The notes: generated by a model from the letters alone, not told the origin. Counted from the first letter of the stretch, positions 51,573 to 59,869 are shown. The stretch is DNA of 64,000 nucleotides from Spirochaetaceae bacterium (GCA_017618015.1 JAFZVC010000003.1:1-64000); one strand, 5' to 3'. Numbers and translations: made by a program.

Positions 51573-52879
51573 TTTGCCCCCGTTGCCATTACGACTATGT
51601 TTCCTTTCGGGCGGCTAATCATGAAGCCGTCACGTTTCCTGAACCGCATGAAAAGCTCTCCGTTCTCAAGGCTTTCCGTCGTGTCCTCGAATCGCTTTAT
51701 CTCGATTCCCTTCCTGTTTCCGTGGATGATTCTCTTCGGGTTCATGAATACTGCGAAAGGTGTTTTCTCCTTCACTTCGCTGAATCCTGGAAGCAGCGTG
51801 CATTCCTGATAGCGGTAGCCGTCAACCAAGCCCGGCATGGAGTCTCCCGGTCTTCTCCAGATTGGGTTTCCCTCGTCGTCGGTGATGTTCGTTATCCTGT
51901 TAAGGATGCTCTCGCTGAAAAACCACATGCAGTCCTTCCTTTCCTCTGCAGGGACTTTTATCTCTGCGTCGCGGAAGTCTATGTAGCTCAGTTTCTTGAT
52001 GTTCGCGTCAACCGTGTGCTTGGTCGCGTTCGTGTCGGCAAGTATTCCGGTGAACGGCGATTCGTCAGCAATAAGACACTGTCTGTCGAACTCAACTCCG
52101 TAGCTTTCCGTGAACTCACTCATGAAAAGTTTTCCCAAGTCCGCGTAAACGTCTTCCTCGAACTCATCATACCAGGGTATGAATCCGGCGAGCGTATACG
52201 CTTTGAGCTCTTTTCTCGTCGGCGCGTTCGGCTTCGACCCCTCAATCTTCGCTCCGTACTGCGTCAGCCATTTAAGGCTTACGCCGCCCCTGTCGCGTTC
52301 AGGAATCCAGATAGAAGGTCCTCTCATCGGAATGTGGCTAACGAGGTTCATCATTACCGACTTCTTAGCCGCGTCTTCCATGATGATGCTCTCGTAGATC
52401 GGGTTGATAAGGTACTGCTCGTTCGTAGCCATGTTTCCCATAGGCTCAACTGGCGTGTCCTTCTTCCTCATTACGAAGCCTTTCTCGCGCGTCCATTCGA
52501 AATCAGACGGATTATTCCAGTTCTCGCTCTTAAGGTTCGGAACGCACTTAAGCTCTCCGAGCGTTGTACGGTCTCCCGTCCATGCCGCGCACAAAGCCTT
52601 TCCGATTTCTGCCTCAGCATCCTTCCGTGTAAGTTGTCTCGCTCCTTTCTCAAGGTGCTTCATGCTTTCGCGGAGTGACTTCACAGAGTCCTTAACGCCC
52701 TCGGTCTCCGTCGTCACCGCGTCGTCCACCGTTTCCAGCGTCTTCACGATGTTCTCAATCATCTGTTCTTTCTCCTGAAAGTACAATGCCGCCTGTTTCT
52801 CGTCGGTGAAACCTTCCGGTGTCATCTTCTTCATCCGGTCAATCTCTTCCCTGAGTTTGGCTATTCTCTCGCTGCTCAA
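51569..52879 (-). CDS. Major capsid protein, HK97 fold
   Basis: A 436-residue protein. A coiled N-terminal delta domain (about residues 1-90, rich in charged heptads) precedes the HK97-like capsid domain starting near 110. The C-terminal KRDGFMISRPKGNIVVMATGAK is typical of the family. The protease encoded just before it should remove the delta domain on maturation. The start overlaps the protease stop by four bases. Confidence 0.85.
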   Translation of the reverse strand: MSSERIAKLREEIDRMKKMTPEGFTDEKQAALYFQEKEQMIENIVKTLETVDDAVTTETEGVKDSVKSLRESMKHLEKGARQLTRKDAEAEIGKALCAAWTGDRTTLGELKCVPNLKSENWNNPSDFEWTREKGFVMRKKDTPVEPMGNMATNEQYLINPIYESIIMEDAAKKSVMMNLVSHIPMRGPSIWIPERDRGGVSLKWLTQYGAKIEGSKPNAPTRKELKAYTLAGFIPWYDEFEEDVYADLGKLFMSEFTESYGVEFDRQCLIADESPFTGILADTNATKHTVDANIKKLSYIDFRDAEIKVPAEERKDCMWFFSESILNRITNITDDEGNPIWRRPGDSMPGLVDGYRYQECTLLPGFSEVKEKTPFAVFMNPKRIIHGNRKGIEIKRFEDTTESLENGELFMRFRKRDGFMISRPKGNIVVMATGAK

Positions 52880-53517
52880 TAATTCCTCCCGTTACCCAAA
52901 AAATAAAAATGTTTCTTTTCCGTGGCTGTTTCCTCTTCCACGGATTGCTTCATAAGCGCGAGCGGATTCGCCGGTACATTGCAGATAGAGAATTCAAGAA
53001 GCTCCTGCTTCCTGAATATGATGTCCGCTTTCTCTTCCGGCTTCTCCTTGTGGTTCACGAACTCAATCTCTTTCACGAGGAATCCAACGCTTCCGCTTCT
53101 TATAGAGCCGTACTTCACCCTTTGGGCTATGCCCCAGGCGAACTCGTCGAACTCCTTCTCGTTGAATACCACTCGTCCTGTAAGGGATTCCCCTTTCTCA
53201 ACGCTCTCCGCGTACCCTATGGCTGGTATCGTCGCGTCATGCGCCCACAGCACAACAGGGTTCATCCTGTAGTTTTTAAGCTCCCAACCGTCTGGGTCAA
53301 CTCTCTCCATACACCTGTCAACGTCGTAGCTTGAGAACGTCCATTCAAAGCTTTCCTTTCCGTCCCCGGTTTCCTGTTTCCTGAACGGAACCATGCACCT
53401 GATGTAGACTTCCTCGGTAAGCTTTCCGTCCTTTCCGCACATTCCCTTTAGGAACTTCATAAGCATGTTCCCGTCATACGCGGCAAGTCCGCTTTCCTTT
53501 GTCCTGACTATCATCAT
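52876..53517 (-). CDS. HK97-family prohead protease
   Basis: A 213-residue serine protease. H93 in LWAHDATIPAIGY and the serine in SIRSGSVGF (about S143) match the family catalytic residues, and ELLEFSICNVPANPLALM is diagnostic. It cleaves scaffold parts of the capsid protein inside the prohead. The start overlaps the LuxR-type gene by four bases. Confidence 0.85.
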   Translation of the reverse strand: MMIVRTKESGLAAYDGNMLMKFLKGMCGKDGKLTEEVYIRCMVPFRKQETGDGKESFEWTFSSYDVDRCMERVDPDGWELKNYRMNPVVLWAHDATIPAIGYAESVEKGESLTGRVVFNEKEFDEFAWGIAQRVKYGSIRSGSVGFLVKEIEFVNHKEKPEEKADIIFRKQELLEFSICNVPANPLALMKQSVEEETATEKKHFYFLGNGRNY

Positions 53518-54167
53518 ATGAGCCTCTTTACGACACCGTACTGAAGCGCGATTACTATCGCGTCGGCGATGCTGTCAGCACCCAGTTTCTTAATGAGCCT
53601 TGACCTCATCGCAGAAAGGGTTCCAATGGCTATGTGCATCTGGTCGCTTGCCTGTTTCAGAGTGGATCCTTCCATCATCTGCTTAAGCACTTCCATTTCC
53701 CTTCCTGTTATCCTTCCGTTCAGGTCAGCGTTGTGTATGTGCTCCCTGTTCCTTATCCCTTCCTGTACTTCTTCAGGAAAAACTGTTTTCCCGTCCATCA
53801 GCCGTCTGACACATTCCTTGAACTTCATGTCATCAGCCGAGTCGATGAATACCCCTTTTATCCCTGCCCGGTACATTCTCAGTCCCAGGTTTTTACGGCA
53901 GCTCGTGAAGCATACGCATAGTATCCTCAAGCATGGGTTTATCTTCATAAGCTCCGCCGTTCTTTCTTCAATCTCGAAGCCAAGCGTGATTTTTCCTATG
54001 ACGAGAAGCTCAATGTCGCGGTCGTACATAACGCCGACCACCTCCTCATAGTTTCCGACTTCAATGACGTTTATGCCTTTGAATTCTTCTTTTAACATCC
54101 TTGAAATTCCGTTCATGAGAATCTCAGAATCGGTTGCAATCACACATGTTAAATGCTCACTGTCCAT
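53514..54167 (-). CDS. LuxR/NarL-type regulator with degenerate receiver
   Basis: A 217-residue protein with the NarL layout. A receiver-like domain (residues 1-125) is followed by a LuxR helix-turn-helix (about 150-215, GRITGREMEVLKQMMEGSTLKQASDQMHIAIGTLSAMRSRLIKKLG). The receiver keeps the conserved lysine (K104 in GIKGVFID), but the phospho-acceptor position in DIELLVIGKIT is not an aspartate and the acidic pocket is reduced, so it is probably not phosphorylated. It lies between portal and protease genes with overlapping ends. GGAG lies nine bases before the ATG. No histidine kinase is near. Confidence 0.85.
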   Translation of the reverse strand: MDSEHLTCVIATDSEILMNGISRMLKEEFKGINVIEVGNYEEVVGVMYDRDIELLVIGKITLGFEIEERTAELMKINPCLRILCVCFTSCRKNLGLRMYRAGIKGVFIDSADDMKFKECVRRLMDGKTVFPEEVQEGIRNREHIHNADLNGRITGREMEVLKQMMEGSTLKQASDQMHIAIGTLSAMRSRLIKKLGADSIADAIVIALQYGVVKRLI

Positions 54168-54173
54168 CTCTAA

Positions 54174-55373
54174 TTACTCCGAGTTTTCATTCAACTTTTT
54201 TTCTTTGACGTCAGCCACGTCCACTGGTCTCCACCATGTATCTCCCCAGACTTTCTCAGGCAATCCACGTTCACGTAACACGTCGTTGATTGTCTTGAGA
54301 CCGATCTTAATCTCTGCAATATCACGGTTACTCTGTTCATCCTCACTTTCCTGCAGTTCTGGAATCATCGAAAGATTGAAATGACCTCGCTCCTTAAGAT
54401 GAAAACGACGGAAGAACTGAACCTCTACAATTTGCTCAAAGTTCTCCAGCATCGGGATGAGTGTGTATTTCCAGAATGCCGCATGTTGCTCGCGCGTGTC
54501 CGTGCCGGAAAGACTTGTCCTTACGTCGTGGATGTTTGCTACGCGTGGCGGTATGCCGTATTTTGCGAGTATTGTGTACTGATTCCATCTTTTGATGTCA
54601 TAGAGCTTCATGACATCTGGGCTTAAGGTAAGCGGCTGATAGCTTGTTCCTTTCCCGATTACTGCGACTTTCCTCTTAGAACCCCTTCCGTATTTCGCTT
54701 CCCATCTCCTCTCTATCTGGTCAGCCTCTTCGTCTCGGATTATCTGGTCCGTTTTGAGGAGTCCTTTTGGTATACCTCCTTCTTTCAAAAGATCTGTGTT
54801 CGCTTTGCCTGCCAGTATGTCCTGCTCAATTTCCATCGCAAGGCTTACGAGCGGGCAGACCCCTCGTATGGCATTCCACGGATTCCATTCCCTGAAATGC
54901 ACTATCTCGTCAGGAAGTATGGTGAAAGTATCGCCGTCGCTTCCTGTGTAAATCCATCTTGTTACTTTTCCGTCATTAATCTCCGCGCTCATCTGCCGCG
55001 GATTCAGCACGTATATCTCTTCTGGTATTCCTGCTCCGTATTCCTCTCCGAAATACCAGAAAGCCTCTCCCTCTATGCTCCACCATGCCGCCGTCTCTTT
55101 CCAAAGGTCGAAGCACGTCATCTTCGGGTTCGGTTCGCGGAAAAGCTTCGCGACTTTTCCGTCCTGAACTTTCTTGTCGTTTATGTTTATCTCGAACCTT
55201 GCGCGTCCTATGTTCCTCATAAGAAGCCCGACTGCTATGTTCACCCATGCGTGCTCAAGGTACGGGTCGCGCACTTTAGAGGATTTCTCCGGGGTAGGGA
55301 AGTCCTCTTCCATGTCTCTCCGGTTTATCTGTTCTATGCTTTCGGTTTTCTTCCTGAAACGTAAAAAACCCAT
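54174..55373 (-). CDS. Phage portal protein (HK97-type)
   Basis: A 399-residue portal protein (Phage_portal family). Recognisable stretches are AWVNIAVGLLMRNIGRARFEIN, YVLNPRQMSAEINDGKVTRWIY, FREWNPWNAIRGVCPLVSLAMEIEQDI and the C-terminal KTINDVLRERGLPEKVWGDTWWRP. It forms the dodecameric DNA gate. The start at 55373 follows AGGGGAACGG; the longer frame overlaps the terminase gene and is not protein-like. Confidence 0.87.
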   Translation of the reverse strand: MGFLRFRKKTESIEQINRRDMEEDFPTPEKSSKVRDPYLEHAWVNIAVGLLMRNIGRARFEININDKKVQDGKVAKLFREPNPKMTCFDLWKETAAWWSIEGEAFWYFGEEYGAGIPEEIYVLNPRQMSAEINDGKVTRWIYTGSDGDTFTILPDEIVHFREWNPWNAIRGVCPLVSLAMEIEQDILAGKANTDLLKEGGIPKGLLKTDQIIRDEEADQIERRWEAKYGRGSKRKVAVIGKGTSYQPLTLSPDVMKLYDIKRWNQYTILAKYGIPPRVANIHDVRTSLSGTDTREQHAAFWKYTLIPMLENFEQIVEVQFFRRFHLKERGHFNLSMIPELQESEDEQSNRDIAEIKIGLKTINDVLRERGLPEKVWGDTWWRPVDVADVKEKKLNENSE

Positions 55374-55381
55374 CCGTTCCC

Positions 55382-56608
55382 CTAGCACATCACCACGGAG
55401 CCCTGCGCCTCGCTGAATATTCCGTAGCGCATCGCGTCCATGAAATGGTCGTTCATCTTTATGATTACGTTGTTCTCGTCCCTGGCGTAGTCCGCTATCT
55501 CGCCAAGAACCCCACGGCACTCACTTGATACATAGAACCTGTGCCGCTCTATCAGCATGCTTATGTAGTCTATTCCTGCGTCAACGCTGTTGTTCGCTTT
55601 TACGCCGCCGGGAATCTCCTGAATTCTCTCGCCACCGGCAGGGTCGCAGTACGTCGTGAAAATCTCGCCGTACCAGTCTTTTTCTTTCTGCTTCTCAACG
55701 AAAGTTCTTGTCGTAACGTTGAAGCCGCCGGAATCCTTTATCACGTACACCTTGTCGCCTAGCCAGCCAATCTTTACCGCAGCTATGTGAAGCCCGAAAT
55801 CCTGACCGCCAGTGAAGTAGTCGAACTCTTCTGGAAGTTCCTCTGGCTCGACAATCATCGTCTCGTCGAACTTCTCGTATACGACTCCCTCTGCTTTCAC
55901 CCAGAGTCCGTCTCTGAACCTTGCTCTCTGCTTCTCTGGCATTGTGTCCAGAATGTCGCTGATGTAGTCCTCGTCCAAGTTCTCTGCGTTGTCAGCCGGG
56001 TTGAGCAGCATTGAGCTGTAAAGCTCCGGTTTCGCTAGCTTCTCGTCCGTCCTCGGCTCAATTTTCCTGATGAAAACTTTGTACGCCCAGTGAAGTGGGC
56101 TTGCCGGATTGCAGTCGTAGAAGAACTTGTTCCTGCATCCCTCGACTTTCATAGCCAGTCGGCTGTATGCCGTGGTAATCGCGCTGTAGGCAATCTGGCT
56201 TACCTCGTTGAAGTAGATGGTGCAGTATTCGTGTCCCAGTATCTTGTCCACCTGCTCCTTGTCGCCAAGTCCGCCTATCCAGATTTCGCTTCCGTTCCAC
56301 AGACTCACGTAGCCGTCGTGTACGTTCAGGCTGTAGTTTCCTTTCCCGATTGTCTTGGTCAGCCACGGAATGAGCGTTTCGTGCAGTACGGAGCTTCTTG
56401 CGTCCTTCGCCCTGTAACGGCAGATAAGGTGTCTGCTCCGTGGGAATCTGACAGCCCTGTAGATGACTGCCATCGTCAGGACTGTCGTCTTTCCGCTTCT
56501 GCTGCCTCCGAACAGCAGTATGTGCTTAGCACCGCTTTTAAGAAGCTCAAGGGCTTCCTTCTGCACTTTCGTAGGCTTGAAAATGGAAAGGCTATCAACC
56601 ATACTCAA
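55382..56608 (-). CDS. terL: Terminase large subunit
   Basis: A 408-residue packaging motor and nuclease. Walker A is LLFGGSRSGKTTVLTMA near residue 33, Walker B lies in CTIYFNEVSQIAY near 130, and the nuclease domain starts around FDYFTGGQDFGLHIAAVKIGW near 275 with a further acidic site in TTYCDPAGGERI. The start overlaps the small subunit by four bases. Confidence 0.9.
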   Translation of the reverse strand: MSMVDSLSIFKPTKVQKEALELLKSGAKHILLFGGSRSGKTTVLTMAVIYRAVRFPRSRHLICRYRAKDARSSVLHETLIPWLTKTIGKGNYSLNVHDGYVSLWNGSEIWIGGLGDKEQVDKILGHEYCTIYFNEVSQIAYSAITTAYSRLAMKVEGCRNKFFYDCNPASPLHWAYKVFIRKIEPRTDEKLAKPELYSSMLLNPADNAENLDEDYISDILDTMPEKQRARFRDGLWVKAEGVVYEKFDETMIVEPEELPEEFDYFTGGQDFGLHIAAVKIGWLGDKVYVIKDSGGFNVTTRTFVEKQKEKDWYGEIFTTYCDPAGGERIQEIPGGVKANNSVDAGIDYISMLIERHRFYVSSECRGVLGEIADYARDENNVIIKMNDHFMDAMRYGIFSEAQGSVVMC

Positions 56609-57099
56609 ACCCCGTCGAAAGCGTCAGTGAAGGTAATCTCAAGCTGTCCGGTGGATTTGTCCTTTCCGTCGGTTTCGATCCCCGACACTCTGCTTCCAAG
56701 CTCGTAGCTTCGTTCAAGGAAATCCATAGTCTGGTTCGCCGTCAGCTCTTCTGCCCTCAGCTTGTCCAACCGCTCATCAACGACCCTCGTCACTTTGCTG
56801 AGCATCTTCCTGTACGCCTCGCGCCGTTCCTGTTCTTCAGCTTTCAGAATGAGCATCCTGACTTTCTCTGTGTGGTCGTCGTATTCCTCGGCTCTTTTCT
56901 TCCAGCCGAACTTCTTCGACCAACGTGACCAGGACGCGTAAAGCGTAGGTTCAAGAGCATTCTCGCGTATCACCTTCCTGATGTTTCTTAAGGGTCCGAA
57001 GTCCCTGTACATCGCGAATGCCTGATACGCCTGTGAAGGCTCTCCTTTCTGCCTGCTCCATGACTGTGTGGTTTCGTCTTCTCCGTAAAGCTCTTCCAT
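56605..57099 (-). CDS. terS: Terminase small subunit
   Basis: A 164-residue DNA-recognition subunit. The segment from SWSRQKGEPSQAYQAFAMYRDFGPLRNIRKV to WSRWSKKFGWKKRAEEYDDH resembles small terminases of Firmicutes-type prophages, and the C-terminal half is a helical oligomerisation region. There is no ribosome-binding site at the ATG. An upstream 31-codon frame ends at CCC TGA 13 bases before it, in the frame that would join by a +1 shift. Confidence 0.75.
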   Translation of the reverse strand: MEELYGEDETTQSWSRQKGEPSQAYQAFAMYRDFGPLRNIRKVIRENALEPTLYASWSRWSKKFGWKKRAEEYDDHTEKVRMLILKAEEQERREAYRKMLSKVTRVVDERLDKLRAEELTANQTMDFLERSYELGSRVSGIETDGKDKSTGQLEITFTDAFDGV

Positions 57100-57112
57100 C
57101 AGGTCATGGCTT

Positions 57113-57208
57113 TCAGGGTTTCCGTTTCTTATAGTTCCCTCCCGTGACGTTATCCGCAGCTTCTTTCCGTATGCGGCCAGAAAGAAGCTGCTGTGCCGTC
57201 AGTTCCAT
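57113..57208 (-). CDS. Small upstream frame, possible N-terminus of TerS by +1 frameshift
   Basis: A 31-codon frame, MELTAQQLLSGRIRKEAADN then VTGGNYKKRKP, ending CCC TGA. A +1 slip at CCC-T would continue into ESHDLMEELYG of the small terminase. It also contains an 11-base inverted repeat CAGCTTCTTTC/GAAAGAAGCTG (57157-57190). It could instead be an independent small gene. Only a weak AAGG lies upstream. Confidence 0.4.
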   Translation of the reverse strand: MELTAQQLLSGRIRKEAADNVTGGNYKKRKP

Positions 57209-57756
57209 AAGAATTGCAGAACCTTTTGGAAGTGATTAATTCATCACTTCCCGGCTTGATGGTTTAAGCTTATTACGAATAGGTTTCGTGTGGTTCTAAG
57301 ACTTTTTCACAATCTCATAAGACTTTTCTTATTAAGTCTGTAACACTTTTTCTTTTAGGCACAATCCGTTTTCCGTGCGTCAAGCGATTAATGTTCGCGC
57401 CCTTTTTCGTTACTCACGGGTTGTCCCCTTATTTATATTTTCGGTATTTATCAGCTTCTGGTGGTTAAATTTTTAACTTTTTTAACCTGTTTTTTTTCAG
57501 GTGACTGTACTCTTGTGTTGTTGTCCGGGGTATGCCATTGTACCTGGTCTTCGGTCGCGGTCAAGGTCAGGCGTTGTTCCTCGCTCGCTCGGAAACCTTG
57601 ACCGCATCCCTCAGCCCTTGGGTTCTCTTTTTCTCGCCCCGGCAAACAAAGATGATTGGGGAAGATTGATTCATCTGATGACGGCGGCGGTGGCTGGCGT
57701 TCCCTGTCCGCTCACGATAAAAGAAAGCCTGCGGATTTCCGCAGGCTTCTCTCGTT
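57209..57756. other. Regulatory spacer between excisionase and packaging genes
   Basis: No gene recognised. It holds GGAAGTGAT-taattc-ATCACTTCC (57228-57251), two TAAGACTTTT direct repeats (about 57297-57335), ACCTG/CAGGT around a T-run (about 57485-57502), and an 11-base perfect inverted repeat GCGGTCAAGGT (57557-57567) with ACCTTGACCGC (57595-57605). A promoter of the head operon and sites such as a packaging start could lie here. Confidence 0.5.
57726..57749 (-). terminator. Terminator after the excisionase-like gene
   Basis: AAGCCTGCGGA (57726-57736) and TCCGCAGGCTT (57739-57749) form a perfect 11-pair stem, followed on the minus strand by CTTTCTTTT. It begins just after the excisionase-like stop and separates int/xis from the packaging genes. 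Confidence 0.8.
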
Positions 57757-57993
57757 TCATTTCATTATCAAAGGGTATGCGTATGATGGAATCTCTCGCA
57801 TCCTTTTCAGCCATTCAAGTAGGTCGCTTTTGAGGAAAAGGAGTCTTCTCCCTTTCCTGATGCAAGGGATGCATCCGTTCGCTGAGTCCCGGTAGATTGT
57901 CGATACGGCGCATTTCATGAAAGCCGCAGCTTCCTGTACGTTCATAGGCTCCTCGGCTTGCTCCTTCTGTCTTGTCTCTTCTGTGTTATCCAA
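57757..57993 (-). CDS. Excisionase-like helix-turn-helix protein
   Basis: A 78-residue protein with an HTH_17/MerR-like domain (NVQEAAAFMKCAVSTIYRD, then GRRLLFLKSDLLEWLKRM). This family often controls the direction of integrase action or transcription in islands. The TTG start at 57993 has AAGGAG ten bases upstream; an internal ATG 17 codons later is also possible. It lies just downstream of nothing but the integrase gene's 3' end, on the same strand. Confidence 0.78.
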   Translation of the reverse strand: MDNTEETRQKEQAEEPMNVQEAAAFMKCAVSTIYRDSANGCIPCIRKGRRLLFLKSDLLEWLKRMREIPSYAYPLIMK

Positions 57994-58096
57994 TTCTGTA
58001 TAGCTCCTTATAAGTTGGTATAAACAGACAGTAGCATTGTTTCGATTGTGTGAGGTCTAAGAGTTTTTCATGTTTGACGGTGTATTTTTCTTACGG

Positions 58097-59479
58097 CTAA
58101 GCCATAAGTTTTTTATAAAGCTCGTTCGTTATGTTTGTCATTTCCTCAAGGTCTTTCGCCCTCTGGTGGTCGGCGTAGTGCTTCGTCATTGCCGGAGTCT
58201 CGTGTCCGAGGACCATCTGCGCGTGTTTTTCGTCAACGTCGTGAACCATAGTGGTAGCGTAGAAATGCCGCCACGAATGGAAGACTATATTCCGTTCTTC
58301 CCTCATCTTTTCGGTTATGCCGATTGAGTGCAGCGCGTTCTTGAAACCTTCCGTTATCTGGTTTGAAACGAGCGGCTTATCTGGCATGGTTCCCCAGAAC
58401 ACGAAGCCGTCTGACTCCGCGAACATGTTCTTGTGTGGGTTCTTCGCAACGAGTTTCAAAAGCTCGTTGCGTACATCAGGTGGTAGCGGAACTTTCCTTT
58501 CCTTGCCGTTCTTCGGGCATTTCAGCCCGTCAGCTGGACTCCAAGCCCGTCTGACGTAAATCACATCATCCCCTATGTCGCACCGGCGAAGAGCCTGAAT
58601 CTCGCCAAGGCGCATTCCCGTAATCATGGCAAGAAGTGAAGCCACCCTGTACCGCTCGTCTTCCCACTGTCCGTGCTTGAAAAGTTCCCTCGCTTCCTCC
58701 GCTGAAAGTATGCCGCGCTCCTTGGAGACGATAGAGTAATTCGTCAGCGCGTTCTCAGGGTTTATAGCTATATAGCCTTGCTTGACCGCCCATCCGAACG
58801 AGATTCCTCCGCATCTTATGATGTTTTTCATTGTCATCGTTGAGAGAGGAGCTATTGGTCTGCCGTTGGAGTTTTTGAGTTCTTTGTTCTCATGCCTTTT
58901 CTGTAGGTAACGTTCGAAATCACGGAGTTGTGTGACCGTCAGCTCTTCTAACATCGCGTCCTCTGTGAAGAACTCTCGCCAGTATTTAACGAGGTTTGCC
59001 TGTTCGTAGCAGTGCCGTTTTCCTATACGCTGACCATGAGCCAGTTTGTCCTGTACGTAATCGCTTTTCTCGTAATCCCAGAAATTCGCGATGTATGAGA
59101 GAAGAGGAGTTTTCTTTTTGGTAGTGTTTATTGCAGTTGCTGCGGAGACCGGAGCAACTGCAGCCGCCTGTGCTTGTAAGGCTTGCGAAGGAGCATCTTG
59201 TCTCAGCTCTAGATACTTTGTGTTTATCAGAGTTTGAATCATGGCTATTTCTTCGAGTTTGTAGCTTTTCTGACTCAAGGTATTGATTATACCCATGATT
59301 TCAGACACTTGAGGCTGTTTTTTCTGAACATCGGCGAACATAGACCAAGCCTTTGCAATGGCTTCTTCCTTGTTTTTCGTGCCCATTGAGCGTACTGCAC
59401 AGCAACGGTGTGTTGCCGGGTCATGGAATTGTGCGTAGTAATTGTTTCCAGCTCTTTTGAAAATATAAAAAGGTCTCAA
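58097..59479 (-). CDS. int: Tyrosine integrase of the island
   Basis: A 460-residue phage-type integrase. The N-terminal arm-binding region and a linker rich in A and Q precede the SAM-like core-binding domain (about residues 130-240) and the catalytic domain, with R in TGMRLGEIQAL, HSWRHF, LGHETPAMT and the nucleophile Y in KHYADH. It starts at TTG with GGAGG eight bases upstream, inside a perfect inverted repeat (59480-59500). It lies beside tRNA-Lys, the usual place for an island integrase. Confidence 0.92.
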   Translation of the reverse strand: MRPFYIFKRAGNNYYAQFHDPATHRCCAVRSMGTKNKEEAIAKAWSMFADVQKKQPQVSEIMGIINTLSQKSYKLEEIAMIQTLINTKYLELRQDAPSQALQAQAAAVAPVSAATAINTTKKKTPLLSYIANFWDYEKSDYVQDKLAHGQRIGKRHCYEQANLVKYWREFFTEDAMLEELTVTQLRDFERYLQKRHENKELKNSNGRPIAPLSTMTMKNIIRCGGISFGWAVKQGYIAINPENALTNYSIVSKERGILSAEEARELFKHGQWEDERYRVASLLAMITGMRLGEIQALRRCDIGDDVIYVRRAWSPADGLKCPKNGKERKVPLPPDVRNELLKLVAKNPHKNMFAESDGFVFWGTMPDKPLVSNQITEGFKNALHSIGITEKMREERNIVFHSWRHFYATTMVHDVDEKHAQMVLGHETPAMTKHYADHQRAKDLEEMTNITNELYKKLMA

Positions 59480-59500
59480 ATAAAACTCCTCCAGTTTTAT
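59480..59500 (-). promoter_or_regulatory. Inverted repeat around the integrase ribosome-binding site
   Basis: ATAAAACT and AGTTTTAT are perfect eight-base arms with CCTCC (GGAGG on the minus strand) as the loop. It could be an operator or a structure that exposes the ribosome-binding site. Confidence 0.5.
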
Positions 59501-59534
59501 TCATAGCCTTTTTTCGTGAGCCAGTAACCGGATT

Positions 59535-59613
59535 CAGACCCACAGATTTTTTCAAACATTTTTTCTAACAGCTCCTAAGACCCACAGACTAGTTTTCTAA
59601 CAGTTTCTAACAG
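59535..59613. repeat. Repeat cluster resembling an attachment region
   Basis: AGACCCACAGA occurs at 59536-59546 and 59578-59588, 42 bases apart. TTCTAACAG occurs at 59563-59571, 59595-59603 and 59605-59613, the last two exactly ten bases apart. The mix of core-like and arm-like repeats beside an integrase is typical of an attachment site. Confidence 0.6.
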
Positions 59614-59647
59614 TGGCTTTTTTGGGCTGTTTCAGGTTTAAAACAAA

Positions 59648-59684
59648 AAAGGCTAAACCTTGACCTTGCAAAGATTTAGCCTTT
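59648..59684 (-). terminator. Terminator of tRNA-Lys
   Basis: On the minus strand AAAGGCTAAA pairs with TTTAGCCTTT and is followed by TTTTG. It begins three bases after the tRNA. Confidence 0.8.
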
Positions 59685-59686
59685 AG

Positions 59687-59759
59687 TGAGCGACCGGGGG
59701 ATCGAACCCCGGACCCACAGATTAAGAGTCTGTTGCTCTACCAGCTGAGCTAGTCGCCC
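59687..59759 (-). tRNA. tRNA-Lys (CTT)
   Basis: Full cloverleaf on the minus strand: acceptor GGGCGAC/GTCGCTC, D-stem GCTC/GAGC, anticodon stem ACAGA/TCTGT with loop CTCTTAA giving anticodon CTT, T-stem CCGGG/CCCGG. CCA is not encoded. Its anticodon-arm sequence TCTGTGGGTC recurs at the island ends. Confidence 0.95.
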
Positions 59760-59840
59760 TTACGAGGAAAGAATATATCATTTTTTCTTTTTTTGTTCAA
59801 GTAGAGAATGTCATTTTTTCATAACATCCCGATTTTGTGC

Positions 59841-59846
59841 TATAAT
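59841..59846 (+). promoter_or_regulatory. -10 box of the GH13 gene
   Basis: A perfect TATAAT, 23 bases before the ATG. The region 17 bases upstream (TTCATA) is a poor -35. Confidence 0.45.
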
Positions 59847-59869
59847 GGGCTTAGAGGTTCGCTAGTAAA

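Noticed and set aside
57451-57645. 64-codon minus-strand frame between excisionase and terminase genes
   Set aside because: Opens at TTG without a ribosome-binding site, overlaps an inverted repeat and has a low-complexity polar sequence.
37000-59700. CRISPR array or cas genes in the defence island
   Set aside because: No regularly spaced short repeats with unique spacers and no cas-like proteins were seen; the repeats present belong to hsdS genes and attachment-like sites.
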